A stretch of DNA of 64,000 nucleotides from Bradyrhizobium zhengyangense. GTDB taxonomy: Bacteria > Pseudomonadota > Alphaproteobacteria > Rhizobiales > Xanthobacteraceae. The notes beneath the pieces were generated by a model that saw only the letters and a program-made list of their open reading frames with translations, searched no databases and was not told where the DNA came from. This document shows positions 50,339-57,444 of the stretch, one piece after another (positions within the stretch are counted from its first letter, which is position 1; the number at the start of each line of letters is the position of its first letter). The stretch spans positions 620,001 through 684,000 of the forward strand of contig NZ_JAKLUA010000001.1 of assembly GCF_022012435.1 (NCBI RefSeq). Reading direction: 5' to 3'. A program made the position numbers and the translations under genes.

Positions 50339-51229
50339 ATGGCTGACATACTTCGATTCGACGATTTCGAAGACGACACGATCGTGCTGCACTTCGGGGG
50401 TTCCGAAGGGAGTATCGACGCCTATACGCTCGCGGAAGCCCTTATCGGGTTCGCGGACATGGCACGCGCCATCAGCGCGACTGTCGATCCGGGCACGGAC
50501 ATTGAGATCCTGGTCGAAGCCACGGGACCAGGAAGCTATCGCACTTGCATCCGTCGGATAAAGAAGGACTACGGTGGACTGCTCGCCGTCGGCGGCGCGG
50601 TGTTTTGGGGGATCGTCTCCAATTATATCTACGATAATTACGTGAAGAACGACCCACCACCGCAGGTGATCGTGAACGCAGATGGCACCATCGTCAAAAC
50701 GGGCAAATATACCATCGTCATCACGCCCGCGATCCAGTCCGGTACCGAGAACGCCAAGAAAAACCCTGCTGTTCAAAGCGGACTTGCCAAGACGTTTGCC
50801 GCGCTCGAGGCCGACGAGAATGTAAAAGATTTCGGAATCACAGGCTCAATCGGCGACCCCGCGCCGAAGTTCAGCATTCCCCGCGCTGACTTCCCAAGAA
50901 TCGCGCAGCGGCCTGCTGAGATCGACGAGGAGCCAACGTTACGAACAACAAAGAAGCGTGCGCGGCTCTTTGTGCTGAAGGCGTGGCTCAATCACGCGAA
51001 GCGCAAGTGGTCTTTCGAGTGGAACGGTGAACCCGTATCAGCTCCAATATCCGATGTAAAATTTCTGGATCAAGTTGATCGGCGCGAAGTTCTCCTTGGT
51101 GCAGGCGACGCGCTGGATGTTGAGTTGCACTTCAAGCAAACCTACGACAAGGCGCTAGGCGTGTGGATCAATGATCCGGCTTCCTTCGTCGTCACAAGGG
51201 TTATCAAAGCCGTCCCGCGAAACCCGTAG
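50339..51229 (+). CDS. Unknown protein with central membrane helix, foreign patch
   Basis: The 296-residue product starts MADILRFDDFEDDTIVLHFG. An N-terminal alpha/beta domain follows (SIDAYTLAEALIGFADMARA, DIEILVEATGPGSYRTCIRR). Next comes a hydrophobic segment at about residues 80-97 (GGLLAVGGAVFWGIVSNYIY), a linker, and a C-terminal beta-rich domain (RARLFVLKAWLNHAKRKWSF onward). I do not recognise the family. It faces away from the two-gene unit at 48980-50046 across a 290-base gap. The three genes are enclosed by inverted copies of the palindromic repeat. Confidence 0.7.
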   Translation: MADILRFDDFEDDTIVLHFGGSEGSIDAYTLAEALIGFADMARAISATVDPGTDIEILVEATGPGSYRTCIRRIKKDYGGLLAVGGAVFWGIVSNYIYDNYVKNDPPPQVIVNADGTIVKTGKYTIVITPAIQSGTENAKKNPAVQSGLAKTFAALEADENVKDFGITGSIGDPAPKFSIPRADFPRIAQRPAEIDEEPTLRTTKKRARLFVLKAWLNHAKRKWSFEWNGEPVSAPISDVKFLDQVDRREVLLGAGDALDVELHFKQTYDKALGVWINDPASFVVTRVIKAVPRNP

Positions 51230-51260
51230 CCGCTCTCGATTCCAAGCGCTGGAATCTCAT

Positions 51261-51281
51261 GGATTACGGTGACAGTGCTGG
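51261..51281 (+). repeat. Palindromic-repeat family copy B
   Basis: GGATTACGGTGACAGTGCTG matches the consensus AATTACGGTGACAGTGCACT of this family over most of its length. It lies 32 bases after the stop of the 50339-51229 gene, in inverted orientation to copy A. Confidence 0.6.
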
Positions 51282-51339
51282 ACTGCACCCCTGAAGTGAG
51301 ACACGATAATTTCAGTGACAGGCATTTCAAGGATGACCT

Positions 51340-51570
51340 GTGGCAGTACAAGGAAGGAACCGTCAGTTTCCGACGGCCTACAAGATAAAGGCGATCAAGC
51401 GGGTCGAGGGAGGCGACGGCGTTCTGCCCGTAGCCCGTGAACTCGGAATTTCTCGCAAGATTCTCCACGACTGGATGAAGGCGTGGAAAGCCGATGGGCC
51501 AGACGGGTTGAATCGCAAGCGAGGACCCAAGCATGGTCCCCGCAAGTTGATGCCGCCAGGGTTACGGTGA
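51340..51570 (+). pseudogene. Truncated transposase helix-turn-helix protein
   Basis: The 76-residue frame MAVQGRNRQFPTAYKIKAIK, then GVLPVARELGISRKILHDWM and KAWKADGPDGLNRKRGPKHG, is the N-terminal DNA-binding part of an IS3/IS66-type transposase accessory protein. The family continues with a leucine-zipper and other parts, but here the frame ends (PPGLR) inside the palindromic repeat starting at 51562. It is therefore cut short by that repeat and is unlikely to transpose. Confidence 0.65.
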
Positions 51571-51625
51571 CAGTGCACTTAACTCACTTGTGCTGCCACT
51601 GGAGTTAAGTGCACTGTCACCGTAA
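51562..51625. repeat. 24-base perfect inverted repeat (copies C and D)
   Basis: TTACGGTGACAGTGCACTTA plus ACTC at 51562-51585 is exactly complementary to 51602-51625, with a 16-base loop. It is the same family as the copies at 48953, 51261 and 51898. Confidence 0.9.
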
Positions 51626-51662
51626 TTCCCACATTCCCCAGTTTGGTCCCTTTCCGGCAAGC

Positions 51663-51896
51663 CTATCGGGGCTCGCGCCACATCCAACGACACCCGACAA
51701 CCTTCTGCTCTAGAAGTTCAATTCTTCCCGGCTCTTTGGCTTCTGAAGGAAGAGTGCGAACTACCTCGGAAAGAAGTTCAATCGGATCGTTGACCTCTGC
51801 TCGGGCGCCGTGTCTCACCGCGTCTTTTGCTTGCGCGTTGGTGTGGTCAGCGACATAGAAGATAAACGGTATATGCAGGTCGCGCGACTTCAGCTC
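51663..51896 (-). pseudogene. Receiver-like domain C-terminal fragment, 5' end missing
   Basis: The minus frame reads ELKSRDLHIPFIFYVADHTN, then AQAKDAVRHGARAEVNDPIE and LLSEVVRTLPSEAKEPGRIE, and stops at 51663. This is the second half of a CheY-like receiver or related flavodoxin-like fold (IPFIFY strand, GA-x-x-x-V loop, final helix). A stop codon and the palindromic repeat lie immediately upstream, so the start and the phosphorylation site are gone. The repeat seems to have cut or replaced the gene. Confidence 0.55.
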
Positions 51897-51897
51897 T

Positions 51898-51984
51898 AAT
51901 TACGGTGACAGTGCACTCAATTGGCCTTGCAGCGACTTCGAATAATGCTCGGCGAAAGCAATTGAGTGCACTGTCACCGTAATT
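51898..51984. repeat. 26-base perfect inverted repeat (copies E and F)
   Basis: AATTACGGTGACAGTGCACT plus CAATTG at 51898-51923 is exactly complementary to 51959-51984, around a 35-base loop. A smaller palindrome GGTGACA-N3-TGTCACC follows at 51986-52002, probably a degenerate further copy. Confidence 0.9.
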
Positions 51985-52019
51985 CGGTGACAAACTGTCA
52001 CCGTAGCCGGACACTGCTG

Positions 52020-52268
52020 CTATTTCTGTTCAATGCGCCGATAGCGGATGCGGTGAAATCGAGCTCCCCCAGCTTTGCGGCGCCCACCGGTAGCGATCTC
52101 CGTCATTTCCCGTTCGACACGGCCTTTATCGCATAAGCGATCAAGCGATTTGCCGATCTCCATCGCATCACCGCCAGCAAGGCGCTGGATTTGCGCCGCG
52201 GTTTGCCACTCACCGTCCATCAACTTCGCGAGCTTTTCGTCAAGTTGCCCGTTACGCCACTTGTCCAT
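52020..52268 (-). CDS. Small winged-helix-like hypothetical protein
   Basis: The 82-residue product MDKWRNGQLDEKLAKLMDGE and so on contains EWQTAAQIQRLAGGDAMEIG, then KSLDRLCDKGRVEREM, consistent with a small winged helix. The tail (GGRRKAGGARFHRIRYRRIE) is very basic. It borders the repeat cluster and may belong to the foreign patch. It is probably DNA-binding, with unknown target. Confidence 0.6.
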   Translation of the reverse strand: MDKWRNGQLDEKLAKLMDGEWQTAAQIQRLAGGDAMEIGKSLDRLCDKGRVEREMTEIATGGRRKAGGARFHRIRYRRIEQK

Positions 52269-52493
52269 TGACCTAAAGAACTCTTACGCCGCTTTCTGAC
52301 GACACATGAAAAGAACACAACTTTCCACCGCGGGGAGAGTTCACTTCAATGGCTGGTGCCGTCAGTCTCTTCATCACATACACGTTTCCCCGCCACTGCC
52401 CCCCGCCCCTGCCCCTCCCCCCCATTTCCTGCTATCTCTCCCTCGCCGTTCCGGCCCAAAGCAAAACCCTCCGACCCAAAGGGAGCAACAACC

Positions 52494-52946
52494 ATGCGTT
52501 ATCTCCACACCATGCTGCGCGTGCGCAATCTCGATGTCGCGCTGAAGTTTTACCAGGATGCGCTGGGGCTGAAGGAGGTGCGGCGGATCGAGAACGACAA
52601 GGGGCGGTTCACGCTCGTGTTCCTGTGCTCGTCGGACGATCTCGAGGCGCTGAAGAAGCAGCCGCAAACGCGCGGCGCGCCGCTGGTCGAACTCACCTAT
52701 AATTGGGACGAGGAGAAGTATGGCGAGGACCGCTTCTTCGGCCATCTCGCCTATGAGGTCGACGACATCTACGCCACCTGCGAGAAGCTGCAGAAGGCCG
52801 GCGTCACCATCAACCGGCCGCCGCGCGACGGCAACATGGCCTTCGTCCGCTCGCCCGATCTGCACTCGATCGAGCTGCTGCAGAAGGGCGAGCCGAAGGC
52901 GCCGGCCGAGCCGTGGGCGTCGATGCCGAATACCGGCCATTGGTAG
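52494..52946 (+). CDS. gloA: Lactoylglutathione lyase (glyoxalase I)
   Basis: The 150-residue product MRYLHTMLRVRNLDVALKFY and so on has the VOC-fold metal ligands: His5 in the first strand, Glu in VELTYNWDEEKY, His in FFGHLAYEVDDIY and Glu in SIELLQKGE. It converts the methylglyoxal-glutathione adduct to lactoylglutathione in the cytoplasm. AAGGGAGC precedes the ATG. A pyrimidine-rich tract lies in its 5' leader. Confidence 0.93.
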   Translation: MRYLHTMLRVRNLDVALKFYQDALGLKEVRRIENDKGRFTLVFLCSSDDLEALKKQPQTRGAPLVELTYNWDEEKYGEDRFFGHLAYEVDDIYATCEKLQKAGVTINRPPRDGNMAFVRSPDLHSIELLQKGEPKAPAEPWASMPNTGHW

Positions 52947-53016
52947 GCGCTATCGGCAGGAACCACCGTCGTTCCCCCGCGTTCACTCCAGGACAATGCA
53001 ATTGGAGGAGGAAACA

Positions 53017-53097
53017 ATGGGACGCGGTTTATTGTTGTGGATGCTGGGCGTGCCTATCCCGGTGATCATTCTGCTGTGGCTGTTCTTCGGCCATTGA
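53017..53097 (+). CDS. 26-residue membrane microprotein
   Basis: MGRGLLLWMLGVPIPVIILL followed by WLFFGH is entirely hydrophobic. It has an exceptional ribosome site (GGAGGAGG, 6 bases before the ATG), and a hairpin follows. Very similar short proteins occur in many rhizobia. A single membrane helix with a Pro-x-Pro kink is predicted. Function is unknown. Confidence 0.75.
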   Translation: MGRGLLLWMLGVPIPVIILLWLFFGH

Positions 53098-53105
53098 TTC
53101 CTGAG

Positions 53106-53147
53106 CAAACGCATTTTGCGTTTGTCTCAAGCGCAAACGCATTTTGC
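53106..53147 (+). terminator. Hairpin with half-repeat after the microprotein
   Basis: CAAACGCA (53106-53113) and TGCGTTTG (53117-53124) form a stem with a TTT loop 8 bases after the microprotein stop. GCAAACGCATTTTGC is repeated at 53133-53147. The stem could terminate or stabilise the microprotein mRNA. Confidence 0.45.
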
Positions 53148-53177
53148 TGATGTCGCGCATTCGGCTGGCCTGCAAGG

Positions 53178-53207
53178 AAAGCTTCGCTCCCCCGAGCGGA
53201 GCTTTTT
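53178..53207 (+). terminator. Intrinsic terminator
   Basis: AAGCTTCGCTC and GAGCGGAGCTT form a stem (with one T-G pair) around CCCC and are followed by TTT. It is the second hairpin downstream of the microprotein gene and separates it from the glutathione transferase gene. Confidence 0.6.
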
Positions 53208-53295
53208 GCATGAGAGGCGCGCGGCAAAGCCCGTCGCTGCTCGCGCGAAATTCCGCTATCACCCGCGGCAAATCAAACATCGCGGGAGACGCTCG

Positions 53296-53934
53296 ATGCC
53301 GGACACACAGCTGACGATCTGGGGCCGCGCCAATTCGGTCAACGTGCAGAAGGTGCTGTGGTGCCTGGCCGAGCTCGAGCTGCCCTATCAGCGCATCGAT
53401 GCCGGCATGGCTTACGGCAAGACCCGCGAGCCCGGCTATCTCGCCATGAACCCGAATGCGCGGGTGCCGACGCTGGTCGAGGGCGACTTCGCGCTGTGGG
53501 AGTCCAATTCGATCATGCGCTATCTCTGCATGGCGCATGGACGCGGCACGCCAATCTATCCCGAGGCGCCGAAGAAACGCGCCGGCGTCGACCGCTGGCT
53601 CGACTGGACGCTGTCGATGGTGCAGCCGGTCGACCGCCCCGTGTTCTGGGGCATCGTGCGCACGCCGCCGGCCGAGCGCGACATGGTCAAGGCGCAGAAG
53701 GATGCCGATGCCGCCGCCGAGGTCTGGGCGATCGCGGACCACCATCTGGCCTCGCGGCCGTTCATGGAGGGCGATGCGTTCACGCTCGCCGACATCGCCA
53801 TCGGCGCCTATGCGCGGCGCTGGTTAGGGGTCGAGGGCATCACCCGTCCGGCGCAGCCGAACCTGACGCGGTGGCTCGCCGGGCTCGGCAAGCGGCCCGG
53901 GTTTGCCGAGCATGTGGCCCCGCCGATGTCGTGA
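53296..53934 (+). CDS. Glutathione S-transferase
   Basis: The 212-residue protein starts MPDTQLTIWGRANSVNVQKV and has the GST N-terminal thioredoxin fold, with Ser in RANSVNVQKVLWCLAELELP. The substrate-binding turn NARVPTLVEGDFALWESNSI follows, and the helical C-terminal domain contains GDAFTLADIAIGAYARRWL. It conjugates glutathione to electrophiles. The substrate is unknown. It fits near glyoxalase I as a glutathione-linked detoxification gene, although they are not in one operon. Confidence 0.9.
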   Translation: MPDTQLTIWGRANSVNVQKVLWCLAELELPYQRIDAGMAYGKTREPGYLAMNPNARVPTLVEGDFALWESNSIMRYLCMAHGRGTPIYPEAPKKRAGVDRWLDWTLSMVQPVDRPVFWGIVRTPPAERDMVKAQKDADAAAEVWAIADHHLASRPFMEGDAFTLADIAIGAYARRWLGVEGITRPAQPNLTRWLAGLGKRPGFAEHVAPPMS

Positions 53935-54052
53935 GCCGCCGGCGCGGCTTAAGCTACGGAGAGCGCGCGCAAAATTGCCGTCGGCGCACAAAACGGCTCG
54001 CGTCCGGCGCCTACTGTGCATGGGGTTGTTTTCGCGTTTTGGTTTGAAAGGC

Positions 54053-54220
54053 CTAACGCCTGACACGCTCGACCAGCACGACGATGGCGATCAGCGCCAG
54101 GGTCACCACCACCGTCGCCAGCCTTGCGGGCCATGAGAGCCCGCGGCCGACCCACCACAGCAGCGCGCAATACATCAGCGCGGGAACAAGAAGATCGAGC
54201 CGCACCAGATCCGGTGACAT
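54053..54220 (-). CDS. Small two-span membrane protein
   Basis: The 55-residue product MSPDLVRLDLLVPALMYCAL and so on has two hydrophobic helices (DLLVPALMYCALLWWVG and LATVVVTLALIAIVVLVE). It ends with a basic RVRR. It follows the next gene by 7 bases, forming a two-gene unit with the small secreted protein. Confidence 0.65.
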   Translation of the reverse strand: MSPDLVRLDLLVPALMYCALLWWVGRGLSWPARLATVVVTLALIAIVVLVERVRR

Positions 54221-54227
54221 CGCCGCC

Positions 54228-54458
54228 TCAGTGCCTGACCACGGTGTCGACGCTGACCGTCCCGCCGATCTTCACGCAGGTCCCCTCGACCATGGTGAAG
54301 CCCCGGCCATAGGCGGCGCAGGCGTTGGCCTTCGCCGCCCCATCGGTGCCCTTGAGCGGCAGGGTCTTGGCCGATGGATCAGCGGGCGGAAGGCGCAGGG
54401 TCTCGGCCGCGGCGGCGGTGGTCATCGCGAGCAGGACGAGCATGAGAAGGGTACGCAT
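54228..54458 (-). CDS. Small secreted protein
   Basis: The 76-residue product MRTLLMLVLLAMTTAAAAET and so on has a signal peptide cut near AAA-ETL. The mature part has two cysteines (NACAAYGRGFTMVEGTCVKI) that probably pair. It resembles short periplasmic or porin-signature-like proteins of Bradyrhizobium (CAAYG-x-GF ... GT-x-C-x-K-x-GG). That motif is also found at the N-terminus of alphaproteobacterial porins, so it may be a porin-derived or mimicking domain. Confidence 0.7.
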   Translation of the reverse strand: MRTLLMLVLLAMTTAAAAETLRLPPADPSAKTLPLKGTDGAAKANACAAYGRGFTMVEGTCVKIGGTVSVDTVVRH

Positions 54459-54515
54459 GCGGCGCTTGTAGCGTGGCAGGCTACCGGGCGCCATCCGGAC
54501 GGCCGCAGCGGCGGT

Positions 54516-54770
54516 TCAGAGGAACCTGATGCCCGCCGACTTGCCGCGGCGCCAGACCACCTGGCAGCTCCGCCCGGTCCGCGCATCCCGCGCGAAGGCC
54601 ATCCGGATCACGCCCGGAAGCTGGCTGGCATCCTCGTCCAGCGTGATCCTGGCCCCCGAGGCCGAGATGTCCTGGACCAGGCAATGCCGCGCCGCGAATC
54701 CGCCGTCGAGCGTGATCCAGGCGTGCTGCGACAGCAGCTTGCGGGCTGCGCGCTTCTTGGGCTGAGGCAT
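54516..54770 (-). CDS. PilZ domain protein
   Basis: The 84-residue product MPQPKKRAARKLLSQHAWIT and so on has an R-x-x-x-R-like basic start (KKRAARK), HCLVQDISASGARITLDEDA (the D-x-S-x-x-G part) and SCQVVWRRGKSAGIRF at the end. It is a minimal PilZ protein; c-di-GMP binding is plausible. It is a second PilZ gene in the window besides 41417 and 58338. Confidence 0.82.
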   Translation of the reverse strand: MPQPKKRAARKLLSQHAWITLDGGFAARHCLVQDISASGARITLDEDASQLPGVIRMAFARDARTGRSCQVVWRRGKSAGIRFL

Positions 54771-54997
54771 CGGCTAAAAGATCTCCCGCCCTCAGCGCTA
54801 GCCCAGGGAACCCTAAGAAACCGTTGCAATCACGTTCCGAACGAGCCCGGGGCGGCTATCCACCGGGGCCCAAAGAGCCTGCCGGAACGGCTTGCCCACG
54901 GCCGCAAAGGCCACTATACGTTCGCCCGCTGCAAGCCGCCGGGCACGACTCGGCCGGCCAGCGGGCCTGTCGCTATCTGCGGCGTGGCCTTGCGTTT

Positions 54998-55072
54998 GCT
55001 CCCTTCGTCTATCGGTTAGGACGCCACCCTTTCACGGTGGAGAGAGCGGTTCGATTCCGCTAGGGAGCGCCA
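54998..55072 (+). tRNA. tRNA-Glu (TTC)
   Basis: The 75-base sequence folds with acceptor GCTCCCT/AGGGAGC, D arm GTC-TATCGGTTAG-GAC, anticodon stem CCACC/GGTGG with loop CTTTCAC carrying TTC, T arm GCGG-TTCGATT-CCGC, and encoded CCA. It is intact, and no integration remnant is adjacent. Confidence 0.95.
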
Positions 55073-55090
55073 CGCAACCAGGCTTCCCCC

Positions 55091-56734
55091 TCACCGCCCG
55101 GCCGCGAACTCGCCCTGCACCTTGGCGCAGGCGAGCCCGACCGTATAGACGTGGATCCCCTCGATCACGCAATGGTCCGGCTTCAGGGCCAATAGCCCGA
55201 TCGAATTCTCGGCATCGAGCTCCACCGCCGAGCGGACAATCAGGCAGGGATAGTCAGCCGCCAGCCTTTCATAGCTGTAGGGACGAAAGTCGTTCTTCAG
55301 GACGTGGGTGTAGGTGTTGTGGTCCAGCAGCGGGACCGTGAAGGCTCCGGCATAGGCTTTGGAGAACCGCTCCCGCATCGGCTGGTCGCCCCACGGCCGC
55401 AGCGTCATGTCCCAGCCGTGGTTCATGTCGTTGTTCTCCGGCGCGCGCGTGAACATGCCGGAAACGTTGGCGCAGGCGGGTCCGGCCGTGACCACGGCCT
55501 TCGAGAGCCTGGCCCCGATCGCGTTCAGGGCGGATGATTGCAGCGCCGTAGCGCGCGCGTCGATCAGTGTTGTCGCACCCATGGCAACACACAGGCCGCC
55601 GGCAACGAGGCTCAGCGCGGCCGACGGGATGGCCGGGAGCAGACGTCTGATCTGCACCACGACCAGGACAAGCACGCCACCGGTCAGAACCCAGGACGCC
55701 ATCATGTAGTGCAGCGCAAAGTGCTTCGACGTTGCCACCAGATGGGCGGCAAAGATCAGCACGGCGGCACCGAGTGACAGGTTGACCGGCTCCCGCCAGG
55801 CCCGGTTCTTGATCCACGACGCCAGCGCCACCACCGCGGCAGCAACGTAGACGCCAGTCACGAATGGCGCCGATGCCGCGATCTCGCGCATGTTGAACCA
55901 GAAGGTCTTGAAGTCGATGAAGCCGGGCTCGCCTTCGCCGTAAGTGCCCTTGTGAGTCGCGATTTGCACAAGCCACCCGAAACCGCGCGTGATCGTTCCC
56001 GGATTGAAGATCAGACTGAAGGCAACGAAGCCGATCGCCCCGGTGATCAAGGCGGCGACGAAAGCGCGCCGGTTTCTGAGCAGGCACACGGCAAACAGCG
56101 CCTGCGGGAGATAGAGATATTTGGTCGCGAACCCGAGCGCAAAAATCAATCCGGACGCGACACCGAGGCGCGTCTCCGGCGGATGCTCGTCGAGCGTCGC
56201 CTTGACCACGATCGCCATGCCGAACAGGGCGATGGCGACCATGAGGCTCTCGGGCGCGAGCACCGTCTGATAGTGGAACGCATCGGAATGGACGAACGCG
56301 CCGGCCTGAAACAGCATCGCAGCAATGGCGCTGCGCGTGGTCCGGCCGACGATCAGCCCACCGGCCAGCAACGCACCGGTGAGAACCAGCGCCTCGCATG
56401 TCCGCGCCGCATAGGTGATCGCATCGTAGTGCTTGAGCCCGAATTCGACGATATCGTCGGCCCGGGCGAGCAAGGCCCAGCCTCTGACGATCAGCTCGAC
56501 GAGAAGTGTCGTGGTCGTTCCCGGATGATCGAACTTCAGCGAGCCATACCCGGCAGCGGCCACGAGCCCGTTCATGGTGTAGGCCGACTCCGGATCGACC
56601 TGGACGCCCCACACCGCCTGCCAGGCCGAATAGAGCAACGTCGCCGCCAGATACAATGCGGGGACGATGAGGATCAGCAAGGTTCTGATCCTCCCGCTCA
56701 GGCGGGCGTCAGGGAAGCAGCAATCGTCTGACAT
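55091..56734 (-). CDS. Polytopic membrane protein, glycosyltransferase-39-like
   Basis: The 547-residue protein has about 11 hydrophobic helices and a C-terminal soluble domain (about residues 410-547). The first periplasmic loop carries VDPESAYTMNGLVAAAGYGS and HPGTTTTLLVELIV, the acidic position expected in GT-C lipid-linked sugar transferases of the PMT/ArnT type. HYQTVLAPESLMVAIALFGM and FGFATKYLYLPQALFAV also match such proteins. The function is probably in cell-envelope glycan synthesis. The next gene is a broken glycosyltransferase, so a former cluster may be decaying. Confidence 0.75.
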   Translation of the reverse strand: MSDDCCFPDARLSGRIRTLLILIVPALYLAATLLYSAWQAVWGVQVDPESAYTMNGLVAAAGYGSLKFDHPGTTTTLLVELIVRGWALLARADDIVEFGLKHYDAITYAARTCEALVLTGALLAGGLIVGRTTRSAIAAMLFQAGAFVHSDAFHYQTVLAPESLMVAIALFGMAIVVKATLDEHPPETRLGVASGLIFALGFATKYLYLPQALFAVCLLRNRRAFVAALITGAIGFVAFSLIFNPGTITRGFGWLVQIATHKGTYGEGEPGFIDFKTFWFNMREIAASAPFVTGVYVAAAVVALASWIKNRAWREPVNLSLGAAVLIFAAHLVATSKHFALHYMMASWVLTGGVLVLVVVQIRRLLPAIPSAALSLVAGGLCVAMGATTLIDARATALQSSALNAIGARLSKAVVTAGPACANVSGMFTRAPENNDMNHGWDMTLRPWGDQPMRERFSKAYAGAFTVPLLDHNTYTHVLKNDFRPYSYERLAADYPCLIVRSAVELDAENSIGLLALKPDHCVIEGIHVYTVGLACAKVQGEFAAGR

Positions 56735-56744
56735 TGTCCGCGAC

Positions 56745-57083
56745 CTAGATCGCCTTGATCTTGAGGAAGGCGAAAGCCACCATCTTCAGCAACATCCAGC
56801 CGTGTCGAAACCTCGAGATCCGGGTCTCGCCATAGGTGCGCGCTGCGTAGCGGATCGGCAGATCCACCGATTTCAGATTGAGCTTCGATGCGCCGAAGAT
56901 CAGGTCGAAATCGCCGACGCGACTCCCGGCCGGAATCAGAAACCGGAGATAACGCTCGTCCTCGCGGTGGAAAAAGCTGTTTTTCTCGCGCCACGCCACG
57001 CGATCCGTGGCGACGCGCCCAGCGTGATCGAGAATGCCCGCTTTTCGCGGCGACAGGCAGCCGGACGCTACGGTCATGTCCAT
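56745..57083 (-). pseudogene. Internally deleted methyltransferase/glycosyltransferase-2 remnant
   Basis: The 112-residue frame joins two unrelated parts. Residues 25-55 (HAGRVATDRVAWREKNSFFH, REDERYLRFLIPAGSRV) are the start of SAM-dependent methyltransferase-like proteins before their GxG loop. Residues 56-112 (GDFDLIFGASKLNLKSVDLP, IRYAARTYGETRISRFRHGW, MLLKMVAFAFLKIKAI) are the C-terminal end of dolichyl-phosphate-mannose-type glycosyltransferases. The whole middle, with both active sites, is missing. The join keeps frame, so a short protein could still be made, but not with either activity. Confidence 0.65.
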
Positions 57084-57444
57084 TGCAAGGCCCGGTTGAG
57101 CCTGCTCGAACTGAAACCAACTGCAAAATCAAACGCTGCTGCAAAAAACGCAGCGGCCGTGAAAATAGGCATCAATATGGTCCCCCAGACCTCGCAGTAC
57201 ACAAGCGCAACTGGAGGGCGAGATCAACAGGAAGATGGTCGACGAGGGCTTGCTGGATGTGTCTGGCATCAGGGCTTTGAAAGAGGTCCCGGCTAGAACG
57301 TCGACGGGCAGCTTTGCCCCGCCCGGCGATAGATAGATCGCGTTCCGGCATGAACCTCCCTGCCCCTCACCTTCGACCAATGTCGGAAGGAAACCGCCTC
57401 GCCCGCCGCGATGGCGTCACGGACTGAAAGATCTGGTTCGGCGC
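57084..57444. other. Gap with possible gene debris
   Basis: No intact gene is seen. A plus-strand frame reads QLEGEINRKMVDEGLLDVSG, then IRALKEVPARTSTGSF, around 57210-57330. It resembles debris, since it has no clear start and no recognisable family. The stretch follows a deleted glycosyltransferase, so it may be part of the same decayed locus. Confidence 0.35.
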
